Shown here piece after piece: positions 29,933 to 37,853 of a stretch of 37,981 bases of DNA. Each line of letters opens with the position of its first letter. Position 1 is the first letter of the stretch. The notes beneath the pieces were generated by a model. That model was given only the letters and a program-made list of their open reading frames with translations, did not search any database and was not told the DNA's origin. The DNA lies in NCBI RefSeq assembly GCF_015206885.1, contig NZ_JADEXY010000021.1, positions 1-37,981 of the forward strand, in the 5' to 3' direction. The translations under genes and the position numbers were made by a program. The DNA comes from Microcystis aeruginosa LEGE 91341. Lineage in GTDB: Bacteria > Cyanobacteriota > Cyanobacteriia > Cyanobacteriales > Microcystaceae.

Positions 29933-29980
29933 TTTACCAGTTAGTTATCACTGTGAATGAGTTTTTTTACGACTGGTAAA
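29933..29980. promoter_or_regulatory. Nine-base inverted repeat in the ctaA leader
   Basis: TTTACCAGT (29933-29941) and ACTGGTAAA (29972-29980) are perfect inverted repeats 30 bases apart, starting 18 bp before the ctaA ATG. It may be an RNA hairpin or a spaced operator in the divergent cta control region; function unknown. Confidence 0.35.
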
Positions 29981-30199
29981 ACCTTTTAGATATTCTTTAG
30001 ATTTCTGGCCATTTCCGTTACATTTGTTTACATAAACTCAGAATAAAACATAAAAATTAGTTATTTTAAATACTTTCCCTGAAAACGATCCCAAAGAAAA
30101 GATAAAATTCTCAGAAGATGCTGGTTAAATTTCCCATCTATAGGGGAATCATGTTTTAGCCTTGAATAAGTAGCCACTATTAAAAATATTGAAAAGACC

Positions 30200-31165
30200 G
30201 TGAAAATTCCCAGCAGTATCCTGACGCTCGTACTCGGGATCACCTTAACCTTAATTAGTCTCTGGTATGGCCAAAATCATGGCTTAATGCCTGTGGCCGC
30301 TTCGGAAGATGCTCAGGAGATAGATAATATCTTTAATCTGATGATGACCATCGCCACGGGACTATTTTTAATAGTTGAAGGCGTGATTATCTATATAGTG
30401 ATTCGCTTTCGCCGTAAACCGGGGGATCAAACCGACGGGCCGGCAGTGGAGGGCAATGTCCCCCTAGAAATCTTCTGGACAGCCATCCCGACGGTAATCG
30501 TTTTTATTCTTGCCGTCTATAGCTTCGAGATTTATAACAATATCGGCGGTCTCGATCCCTTGATTTCCAAGGGTGGCAAAGGAGAAATCGCCCACCACGG
30601 TCATCACCACGGCACAATGATGGCCATGGGCGGCGATCGCAGAGTAGCACTAGGTATCGGCAATTCCTACGATGGTGAAGGAGTTCCCCCCCTAGTGGTC
30701 AATGTTAAAGGTATTCAATACGCTTGGATTTTCACCTATCCCGAAACCGGCATTGTTTCCGGAGAACTGCACGCTCCCGTCAATCGTCCCGTGCAACTGA
30801 ATATGGAAGCAGGGGATGTGATCCATGCTTTCTGGGTTCCCCAATTGCGTCTAAAACAGGACGTTATCCCCGGACAGGAAACGGTGTTATCGTTCACATC
30901 TAACCAAATTGGTCAATATCCGATCATTTGTGCGGAACTTTGCGGGGCCTATCACGGCGGCATGAAATCTAGCTTTGTGGTTCACTCCCAAGGGGATTAC
31001 GACCAATGGGTGCAGGATAACACGATCGCCGAAGTTGACAGCGATCGAACCGTAGCTATGACCACTAAAGATCGCTCTGATAGTCAATATTTGACCCCCT
31101 ACACCGAAGAAATGGGCATAAACGGTGAAATCCTCGCCCAAGTTGCCCATCAGCAGCAAATGTAA
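30200..31165 (+). CDS. ctaC: Cytochrome c oxidase subunit II
   Basis: Carries the dinuclear CuA centre that takes electrons from cytochrome c or plastocyanin. 321 residues, GTG start. An N-terminal signal/anchor (8-24) and two further membrane segments (about 46-70, 90-112) precede a lumenal or periplasmic cupredoxin domain. CuA ligands are visible: His209 (VIHAFWVPQL) and the block CAELCGAYHGGM with Cys244, Cys248, His252 and Met255. The aromatic electron-entry patch is YAWIFTYPE. A histidine-rich loop, AHHGHHHG (131-138), precedes the domain and may bind copper. First gene of ctaCDE. Confidence 0.96.
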   Translation: MKIPSSILTLVLGITLTLISLWYGQNHGLMPVAASEDAQEIDNIFNLMMTIATGLFLIVEGVIIYIVIRFRRKPGDQTDGPAVEGNVPLEIFWTAIPTVIVFILAVYSFEIYNNIGGLDPLISKGGKGEIAHHGHHHGTMMAMGGDRRVALGIGNSYDGEGVPPLVVNVKGIQYAWIFTYPETGIVSGELHAPVNRPVQLNMEAGDVIHAFWVPQLRLKQDVIPGQETVLSFTSNQIGQYPIICAELCGAYHGGMKSSFVVHSQGDYDQWVQDNTIAEVDSDRTVAMTTKDRSDSQYLTPYTEEMGINGEILAQVAHQQQM

Positions 31166-31194
31166 TTTTTCTTGTCATCTAAAATCTTGGCCTT

Positions 31195-32871
31195 ATGACA
31201 GCATCAACGGAAATAACCACTCCAGCAACCGTTCCCGAGGTGATCCACCACCGCAAGTGGACGGATTACTTTACTTTCTGCACCGATCACAAAGTCATCG
31301 GGATTCAATATCTGGTGACTGCCTTTCTTTTCTTCTTTATTGGCGGTGCTTTTGCGGAAGTGCTGCGGACGGAATTAGCCACTCCTGACCCCGATTTTGT
31401 CTCCCCAGAACTATATAACCAATTCATGACCATGCACGGAACGATCATGATCTTTCTTTGGATCGTTCCGGTTGGGGCAGGTTTTGCCAATTATCTCATT
31501 CCCCTGATGATTGGGGCGGAAGATATGGCTTTTCCTCGTCTTAACGCTGTGGCTTTCTGGCTTAACCCCCCCGGCGGGCTGCTATTGTTATCCAGTTTTT
31601 TTGTCGGCGCACCCCAGTCTGGTTGGACTTCCTACCCACCTTTAAGCTTAATTAGCGGCAAATGGGGGGAAGAATTGTGGATTTTGAGCCTTTTATTAAT
31701 CGGGACTTCTTCGATTTTAGGCTCGATTAATTTCATCACCACGATCCTGAAAATGCGGATTCCTGAGATGGATTTGTACAGTATGCCGCTATTTTGTTGG
31801 GCAATGCTGGCCACCTCGACTCTGGTACTGCTTTCCACCCCCGTTCTCGCTTCTGCTCTCGTTCTCTTGTCCTTTGATTTAATCGCCGGCACGAGCTTTT
31901 TTAATCCTGCCGGCGGCGGCGATCCGGTGGTTTATCAGCATATGTTCTGGTTTTACTCCCATCCTGCCGTTTATATCATGATTTTGCCCTTTTTCGGCAC
32001 GATATCGGAGATATTACCAGTTCACGCGCGTAAACCGATTTTTGGTTATCGAGCGATCGCCTATTCCAGTCTCACCATCTGTTTCTTGGGTTTAATCGTC
32101 TGGGCCCACCATATGTTCACCAGCGGTACCCCCGGTTGGTTACGGATGTTTTTCATGGCGGCAACTATGTTAATAGCCGTTCCCACGGGCATTAAAATCT
32201 TTAGTTGGTGTGCCACCCTTTGGGGGGGTAAACTTAGTCTCAATACGTCTTTATTATTTGGGATCGGTTTCCTGTCTTCCTTCCTCATCGGTGGTTTGAC
32301 TGGGATTATGTTGGCTTCTGTTCCCTTCGATATCCACGTCCACGATACTTATTTTGTCGTCGGTCACTTCCATTATGTACTATTTGGTGGTACGGCAATG
32401 GCCTTATTTTCTGCCGTTTACCATTGGTTCCCGAAAATGACCGGACGGATGTATAACGAGACTCTCGGTCGTATCCACTTTGTTCTCAGTTTTATCGGTT
32501 TGAATTTAACTTTCATGCCGATGCACGAATTGGGATTATTGGGTATGAACCGTCGTATTGCTTTGTATGATGTGCAGTTTCAGGATTTAAATGTTCTTAG
32601 TACCGCAGGAGCTTATATTCTCGGTATATCGAGTATTCCCTTCGCTATTAATATGGTCTGGAGTGCCTTTAAAGGTCAACCCGCCGGTCGTAATCCTTGG
32701 CGCGCTTTAACCCTAGAATGGCAAACCTCCTCTCCCCCAATTATCGAGAATTTCGAGGAAATGCCGATTCTTTGGTCTGGCCCCTACGATTACGGTATTG
32801 ATATGGAAGAATCGGAAGCAGAGGAATCAGTACAGGATCTCCTCGCTGAAGTGGGCGCTGAATCGCAATAA
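31195..32871 (+). CDS. ctaD: Cytochrome c oxidase subunit I
   Basis: Catalytic subunit holding heme a and the heme a3-CuB site; reduces oxygen to water and pumps protons. 558 residues and 12 membrane helices. Ligand histidines are seen in FMTMHGTIMIFLW (heme a), YSHPAVYIMILPFFG with the His-Tyr pair of the CuB site, IVWAHHMFTSG (CuB) and DTYFVVGHFHYVL (heme a3 and a). The sequence fits an aa3-type A-family oxidase. It follows ctaC after 29 bp, so they are co-transcribed. Its stop codon is followed with no gap by a heptamer array that separates it from ctaE. Confidence 0.97.
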   Translation: MTASTEITTPATVPEVIHHRKWTDYFTFCTDHKVIGIQYLVTAFLFFFIGGAFAEVLRTELATPDPDFVSPELYNQFMTMHGTIMIFLWIVPVGAGFANYLIPLMIGAEDMAFPRLNAVAFWLNPPGGLLLLSSFFVGAPQSGWTSYPPLSLISGKWGEELWILSLLLIGTSSILGSINFITTILKMRIPEMDLYSMPLFCWAMLATSTLVLLSTPVLASALVLLSFDLIAGTSFFNPAGGGDPVVYQHMFWFYSHPAVYIMILPFFGTISEILPVHARKPIFGYRAIAYSSLTICFLGLIVWAHHMFTSGTPGWLRMFFMAATMLIAVPTGIKIFSWCATLWGGKLSLNTSLLFGIGFLSSFLIGGLTGIMLASVPFDIHVHDTYFVVGHFHYVLFGGTAMALFSAVYHWFPKMTGRMYNETLGRIHFVLSFIGLNLTFMPMHELGLLGMNRRIALYDVQFQDLNVLSTAGAYILGISSIPFAINMVWSAFKGQPAGRNPWRALTLEWQTSSPPIIENFEEMPILWSGPYDYGIDMEESEAEESVQDLLAEVGAESQ

Positions 32872-32950
32872 TCAGTTATCAGTTATCAGTTATCAGATGT
32901 GAGTTTTCAGATGTGAGTTTTCAGTTCACTGATTACTGTTTACTGTTTAC
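32872..32950. repeat. Heptamer repeat between ctaD and ctaE
   Basis: Three TCAGTTA units directly after the ctaD stop, then two TCAGATGTGAGTTT units and a TCACTGATTACTG tail. It is the reverse complement of the repeat at 27935-27998 on the far side of ctaB. A second short repeat, GACGGCTACGCCGTGCC, follows at about 32953. Confidence 0.85.
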
Positions 32951-33058
32951 TGGACGGCTACGCCGTGCCTTTGGCAACACTGAAAAAAAGCTTCCCACTT
33001 CTCACTGATCACTGAAAAAAAGCTTCCCGTCTCCCGTGTAAACTAAGGACATTCAATC

Positions 33059-33682
33059 ATGCAAGGTTCAACGCTCGAAGATTCTCAACTCTCTGTCAAT
33101 TATCATCAGGAAACGGTGGAACACGGACATCATGGCCACCCGGATCATCGCTTATTCGGTGTGGTTTTGTTTCTAGTGGCGGAAAGTTCCATCTTTTTAG
33201 GTTTATTTGCCGCTTTCTTGTTCTACCGTACCATGTTACCCGTTTGGCCCCCCGCCGGCACGCCAGAATTAGAGTTAACCCTACCGACAATTAACACAAT
33301 TATTCTGGTGTCCAGTAGTTTTGTTATGCACATAGGACAAAAGGCGATTAAACAAAATAATAACGCCGGTTTACAATTGTGGTTCGGTATTACTGCCCTG
33401 ATGGGCATTATCTTCCTTTGTGGTCAAGGATACGAATATTATCACGCTGAATTCGGTCTGACAACTAATGTTTTCACCAGCGCTTTTTATGCCTTAACCG
33501 GATTCCACGGTCTCCACGTTACTTTTGGTTTAGTGCTGATTCTATCTGTCCTCTGGCGTTCTCGTCAAAAAGACCACTATTCTAGTCAATCTCATTTTGG
33601 TGTGGAAGCAGCAGAATTATACTGGCATTTCGTCGATGTGGTCTGGATTATCCTGTTTTTACTGGTGTATATCTTGAGATAA
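33059..33682 (+). CDS. ctaE: Cytochrome c oxidase subunit III
   Basis: Structural subunit that stabilises the oxygen and proton sites of subunit I. 207 residues with five membrane helices, the short form usual in cyanobacteria. Recognisable parts are HRLFGVVLFLVAESSIFLGL, VSSSFVMHIGQKAI, ALTGFHGLHVTFGL and ELYWHFVDVVWIILFLLVYI. AGGA lies nine bases before the ATG. It stands 187 bp after ctaD, an unusually wide gap for this operon, filled by repeats. A strong terminator follows 24 bp after its stop. Confidence 0.96.
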   Translation: MQGSTLEDSQLSVNYHQETVEHGHHGHPDHRLFGVVLFLVAESSIFLGLFAAFLFYRTMLPVWPPAGTPELELTLPTINTIILVSSSFVMHIGQKAIKQNNNAGLQLWFGITALMGIIFLCGQGYEYYHAEFGLTTNVFTSAFYALTGFHGLHVTFGLVLILSVLWRSRQKDHYSSQSHFGVEAAELYWHFVDVVWIILFLLVYILR

Positions 33683-33706
33683 TTTTTGTTATTTAGTGGG
33701 AGAAAA

Positions 33707-33732
33707 GGGCGCTCAATTGAGCGCCCTTTTTT
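33707..33732 (+). terminator. Rho-independent terminator of ctaCDE
   Basis: Perfect 20-bp palindrome of GGGCGCTCAA and its complement, followed by six T. Ends the oxidase operon. Confidence 0.95.
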
Positions 33733-33745
33733 GTATATTTCAATT

Positions 33746-33847
33746 TATAGCAAAAAATGGGTTATTTAGGACGCTTTCAATTTTCAAACTCTTATCGGTC
33801 AAGGGTTTCAGCGATTGATTGTCCTAACCACCCCGATCTTTGCTATA
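33746..33847. mobile_element. MITE-like element, family G
   Basis: 102 bp with ends TATAGCAAA and TTTGCTATA. The inverted repeat continues imperfectly to TTAGGAC on both sides. Flanking TA dinucleotides suggest IS630/Tc1-type insertion. It lies just after the ctaE terminator. Confidence 0.65.
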
Positions 33848-34026
33848 TAAGTAGTCGTACAAAATAAATTTCCTAGTGCTGAGAGGGAACTCCGGAACTG
33901 CGGAACGGGCAACAGAAAAGAAATACAGCGATTGTTGCTTTACGCAGAAATGGGTAATTAATTTTGTTTAGGTACTTAGCAATTCCTATACTGGTGAGTA
34001 GAGAATAGAGCCAATTGATAACTAAT
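33848..34026. other. Non-coding stretch between family G and D elements
   Basis: About 180 bp with no open frame, terminator or repeat I recognise. Confidence 0.5.
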
Positions 34027-34096
34027 ATAGGTGGGTTACGGCGAATACTAGATAATTTTCCCTAGCATAAATTGTCGTCGCCTAACCCACCCTACA
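34027..34096. mobile_element. MITE-like element, family D, copy 1
   Basis: Ends AGGTGGGTTACGGCGAATA and (minus strand) AGGGTGGGTTAGGCGACGAC are imperfect inverted repeats about 70 bp apart. A diverged copy lies at 13661. Two TGATAAC-like units follow, then the ACP stop. Confidence 0.65.
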
Positions 34097-34111
34097 CCTG
34101 ATAACTGATAA

Positions 34112-34474
34112 TTAACGACGACCGAATAAACTCCAACCTTTGCCACCACTAACGGCAGGTTCAGCTTTTTCAGCGACGGGGGCAACTTCTGCGGGGGTTT
34201 CCTCACCGGAAAGATTAGAAAGATCGTAGTTTTCTACTAGGAAAAGAGACGCTTTTTCAATAGTAGAATGATCCCAGAAAAGGGTAGAAGGTAACTCTTG
34301 ACCTACCCAATCTTCTAGATCACCCACCATCGTTACTGCATCGATCGAATCTAAACCATAACGGGTTAAAGGTTCAGTTACATTAATCGTTTTTGCATCT
34401 AAAGATAACTGATCGGCTAACTGTTTAACTAACCAATTTTGTACCAGATTATTAAGATTGGAACTGGAGTTCAT
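34112..34474 (-). CDS. PKS/NRPS-type acyl carrier protein with a basic C-terminal tail
   Basis: 120 residues. Residues 8-85 are one carrier domain; the phosphopantetheine site is YGLDSIDAVTM with Ser43. LPSTLFWDHSTIEKASLFLV is closer to carrier domains of modular polyketide/peptide synthases than to fatty-acid AcpP. Residues 86-108 are a Glu/Pro/Ala linker, ending in GGKGWSLFGRR, which could dock a partner. Its ATG lies inside the dehydrogenase gene (23-base overlap), so the two are translationally coupled and likely work as a pair, with the acyl chain oxidised while bound to this carrier. Confidence 0.88.
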   Translation of the reverse strand: MNSSSNLNNLVQNWLVKQLADQLSLDAKTINVTEPLTRYGLDSIDAVTMVGDLEDWVGQELPSTLFWDHSTIEKASLFLVENYDLSNLSGEETPAEVAPVAEKAEPAVSGGKGWSLFGRR

Positions 34475-36251
34475 GGGTTTTTTCCTCGGTAGTTTGTGAA
34501 TGGGCTAATTGAAAAGGGGCGATCGAAAAATGTTGATTTTCTCGATATAATTTCAGCAATTCCTGGGCAACATTTTCTACATACACCTCAGACAGAGTGT
34601 AAGGCAGCGGCCGGAGAGTTCGCAGTAATCGGTGTAAACTCAACACCAACCATTCCCCCCGGGCAAAAAATTCACCCAAGATGGAACGATTATAAAGCCA
34701 AGTGTGTAAACAAGCAGAAGCGGCGTGTAAAGTACAGTATTTCTTGGCAATCTCGAACAATTCGGGTGATTGGTCGTGACCATACTCGAATTTCGATTGA
34801 CTAATCTGTTCATCGTGAGCATTTAGTTCCTCTAAAACTAAATTACCCAACATCAACAGATTTTCTAATACCTCTGGGTCGATTTCATCAGAATTTTTCA
34901 ATCCTTCCAGCATATCAAGGGCAATCTCTAAACCCTGTAGGGAATCATCTATTCCCCGGCCAAATAATTCTAAATTATTAGGTTCAAAGGGAGGAACTGA
35001 CTTTTCTAGGCTAAAAATCGCCTCTAACCGGCTTTTTAACGCCGACATGGTGCGCGAGTTGCGTTTAGCCCGATATTTGGTTAAAGGACGCAATTGTAGG
35101 ATTAAAGCATGAAGATTGACGATCGAACTGCCGTCAAACATACTGATAATCGAATTATCCCGCAGTAGCTTCTGGAAGATGCCGAATTCGTGTTCTTCTC
35201 GCATATAAAAACGCGATCCCAAGACCACATAAACACTATTAACCATCTCCTCCAGACGGACGGTAACAAAATATTTTACCACCGAAGCCCAGACGCTAAA
35301 CTGTTCGGGGATAATATGAAAACCTCTCGCAGCCGGAATCGTCTCGCAATCGCAAATGAGGATGTCAAGGAAAGCATCCACGAGAGTGCGCCGGGGTTGG
35401 GGCAAATCCATCACAGTTTTGTTATAAATTACCCGATTAACGGCAAAACCGAGGGTAGTTCTTAAAGCGGTATCGGCTGCCCCGTGGGAAAAAGCCGCGC
35501 ACAACATTCGGGTAATCTGGAAACCTTTCAGGGCTAATTCTAAACCGTCTCCCTCCTCGCGTAAACGCATGGAATCGGGGACGAAACAATCCTTAAAACC
35601 AATGCCACTCATATCCGAGGCCCGCACGCCATGGGTGTATATTTTCGGCAAATTATAGTATTTTTCGGGGTCTAATTGCCGTTTATCCACCATAAATAGG
35701 GTTAAACACTTCGGCCCGCCGTTAGCATCGGTTTTCGCCAAAATAAAGGAAATTCCAGAGATAGTCGCCCGGTTAATCGGCCATTTCTCACCATTGAGAA
35801 TATAACCTCCTTCCACCTTCGTCGCGGTTAGATCACCATTGATCAGATCGCTGCCGTGTTCCTTTTCCGAGTAACCCAGACACATCGCCCCATAGTCATC
35901 CATAATAAAACGGGCGAGCTTCTGTTTCTGTTCTGGGGTTCCCGCCATCCAGTTTAAAAACGACCAGAATAGGGTAGTAAAAGCGATACCGATAGTTTGA
36001 TCCCGTCGAGACAGTACCCGCACAAAAGCGACAAATTCCTCAAAAGAGGTGAACTCACCGCCGCAATCGGTGGGAATGTAGTAGTGTTGGAGTTTCCAGT
36101 CGTATAACCAGCGAATTTCCTCGTGGGGAAATTCTTCGCTCTCGTCAATTTCGATCACCCGCTTGTAGGATAGAGGGTTATCGGGATTGAGAGGATCGCC
36201 TAAGTCTTTTTCCAGTGCTTCAGCAGTCCAGTATTGCTTAAGCTTTTTCAT
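34452..36251 (-). CDS. Acyl-CoA (acyl-ACP) dehydrogenase family flavoprotein
   Basis: 599 residues, about 200 more than classical acyl-CoA dehydrogenases. FAD-dependent alpha,beta-desaturation of an acyl thioester is the family reaction. The middle domain has the MCLGYSEKEHGSDL (123-136) and ILNGEKWPI motifs. The position of the catalytic base, normally Y-E-G, reads MFDGSS with Asp373, a conservative change that may alter chain-length choice or rate. Residues beyond 400 form an extra helical domain. The overlap with the ACP gene suggests the substrate is acyl-ACP. In lipopeptide and polyketide clusters such pairs follow a fatty acyl-AMP ligase; none is adjacent here. Role is inferred. Confidence 0.87.
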   Translation of the reverse strand: MKKLKQYWTAEALEKDLGDPLNPDNPLSYKRVIEIDESEEFPHEEIRWLYDWKLQHYYIPTDCGGEFTSFEEFVAFVRVLSRRDQTIGIAFTTLFWSFLNWMAGTPEQKQKLARFIMDDYGAMCLGYSEKEHGSDLINGDLTATKVEGGYILNGEKWPINRATISGISFILAKTDANGGPKCLTLFMVDKRQLDPEKYYNLPKIYTHGVRASDMSGIGFKDCFVPDSMRLREEGDGLELALKGFQITRMLCAAFSHGAADTALRTTLGFAVNRVIYNKTVMDLPQPRRTLVDAFLDILICDCETIPAARGFHIIPEQFSVWASVVKYFVTVRLEEMVNSVYVVLGSRFYMREEHEFGIFQKLLRDNSIISMFDGSSIVNLHALILQLRPLTKYRAKRNSRTMSALKSRLEAIFSLEKSVPPFEPNNLELFGRGIDDSLQGLEIALDMLEGLKNSDEIDPEVLENLLMLGNLVLEELNAHDEQISQSKFEYGHDQSPELFEIAKKYCTLHAASACLHTWLYNRSILGEFFARGEWLVLSLHRLLRTLRPLPYTLSEVYVENVAQELLKLYRENQHFSIAPFQLAHSQTTEEKTHELQFQS

Positions 36252-36589
36252 AGTGCCTCTAGGACAGATACAATGTGTTTTTCGTCAATGCCTTCGGTTA
36301 GAAGACCCGACCATTCACAAAAATTAATGACCATTCTAGACTTTTGGCCGTACAATGGCAACAATTCTTAATTTCCCCCTTACCTTAAATGTGCTAGAAA
36401 CCCCTTGGGTGGGGTGCTAGACTACCCTCTGCGGTAATTATGCCCAAATTGAGGTGATGAAACCGCCTTAGTTAAGGGGGTGTGAGACCGATGGGGATTG
36501 GGATAGTAGGATAGAGGAGGTTGCTAGACTGCGGGGAGGGGTATGATTAATATTTAGATGCCTCCACGGCTAACTTGAAGTGAGAGTAT
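36252..36589. other. Divergent intergenic region
   Basis: 338 bp upstream of both the dehydrogenase and the FkbM gene. It has repeated GCTAGACT motifs (about 36414 and 36523) and a CTTAGTTAAGGGGG stretch, but no coding frame or defined element. GAGAG lies just before the FkbM ATG. Confidence 0.45.
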
Positions 36590-37462
36590 ATGTTTAAAGA
36601 AACTACTTATTTGCATAAGTTCAGTTATTTTCTTGGATTGGTTCGAGAGATTGGTGGCTGGGATTTCCTATACCGCTATGTAGTACGAGCATTTTATAAA
36701 ATAACCAAGCTCAACCAGAAAATGGTTCTATTTAATAATGTAGAAATGACTCTGCCCTATGATAGTCGATTCGGAACGGAAATTTTTCTCAAGGGAAGCA
36801 AGTTAGATTGGGGATCTGAAATTATCCTTCATCGGTTCTTAGATATTAATAAAGACTTTATTGATGTTGGGGCTAATATTGGTTATTACAGTTTACTGGC
36901 TGCTCCTTCATCTAATCAGGTTTATGCCTTTGAACCCGATCCGAGAATGGTTGAACACTTAAAGAGAAATCTTTCCCAGTTTCAAAATTGTCATATTCTA
37001 GAAGAAGCACTTTTTTCTGAGCCTGGCACTATGGATCTTAATTTGAACTCAATGCCTGAACTAAATTCGCTGGTTAGGCATAGTCCCCAAGAGAACAAGG
37101 TGACAGTCAAGGTAAATACTTTAGACAAATTGATGTCTGATTATCCGTTACTGAGTGTTTCCTGTATCAAAACAGATGCTGAGGGAGCAGATTTCGATAT
37201 ACTAATGGGTGGCAAAAATCTTCTGATTCGAGATCAACCTTTGGTCTTGTCCGAAATTTATCCAACAACCAAGCTCCTTGAATTTATTAAATCTATTGAA
37301 TTTACCTGTTTTGCTTTCGTTAAATCTAAAGACGAGGATGGAGATAATTCGCGACCAAAATTCATGAAGATTGAAACAAAACCGACAAACTCTCGTGTTA
37401 AAATGGTTTTCTTGGTTCCTAATAGGCTCTTGTCAAGGTTTGAAGAGCTAAAAGATGTCTAA
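36590..37462 (+). CDS. FkbM family SAM-dependent methyltransferase
   Basis: 290 residues. SAM-binding motif FIDVGANIGYYSLLA (90-104) and the following VYAFEPDP acidic strand define the family. KTDAEGADFDILMGG is the conserved motif around the catalytic-site region, and LVLSEIYP comes later. FkbM proteins O-methylate sugars, polyketides or other metabolites; the substrate here is unknown. It could modify a surface glycan. It is divergent from the dehydrogenase-ACP pair, 338 bp apart, and no cluster continues to its right. The next element is a transposase fragment, so the gene may lie in a variable region. Confidence 0.87.
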   Translation: MFKETTYLHKFSYFLGLVREIGGWDFLYRYVVRAFYKITKLNQKMVLFNNVEMTLPYDSRFGTEIFLKGSKLDWGSEIILHRFLDINKDFIDVGANIGYYSLLAAPSSNQVYAFEPDPRMVEHLKRNLSQFQNCHILEEALFSEPGTMDLNLNSMPELNSLVRHSPQENKVTVKVNTLDKLMSDYPLLSVSCIKTDAEGADFDILMGGKNLLIRDQPLVLSEIYPTTKLLEFIKSIEFTCFAFVKSKDEDGDNSRPKFMKIETKPTNSRVKMVFLVPNRLLSRFEELKDV

Positions 37463-37853
37463 CACTTCGCCACCGCAGACGAAACAGAGCTTATTTCTAG
37501 GATAGCGATTGTCATAGCTGTAGGGTGCGTTCCTTGATGTGGCTCCTACTGCTGGACCGATAGATTTTGGGGAATGCACCATGCTCATTAAACATCTCCA
37601 AAAATTATAACCCGATCACAGCCTGCTTTGGGTGTATATACTAACTAAATAGTTCGATAGCTCAAATGTATATCTATCGTTGCTAATTTAATCTCACTGA
37701 AAACATATCAGGGCTCTTCTCGACTTTGTTTGATAATTTTTGCTTATGGAATCTTGAAATGCTTATCGGCAAGACATTTAGGGCTATTTTAACGTTCGAC
37801 GATGACTTCGGACGTTCGGCGAGGCTCAGTCGAGCCACGGAAGAAACTATCAG
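37463..37853. other. Non-coding region with a small inverted-repeat element
   Basis: About 390 bp, no gene. GTAGGGTGCGTTCC near 37520 and GGAATGCACC near 37571 form an imperfect inverted pair about 60 bp apart, a pattern like other short cyanobacterial elements. GCTCAGTCGAGC near 37825 is a short palindrome. Confidence 0.45.

Noticed and set aside
30061-30243. 60-codon minus-strand frame with one hydrophobic segment in the ctaA-ctaC spacer
   Set aside because: Its hydrophobic start is antisense to the signal sequence of ctaC and it overlaps that gene by 44 bases. There is no ribosome-binding site. I would reconsider it only if conserved in relatives.
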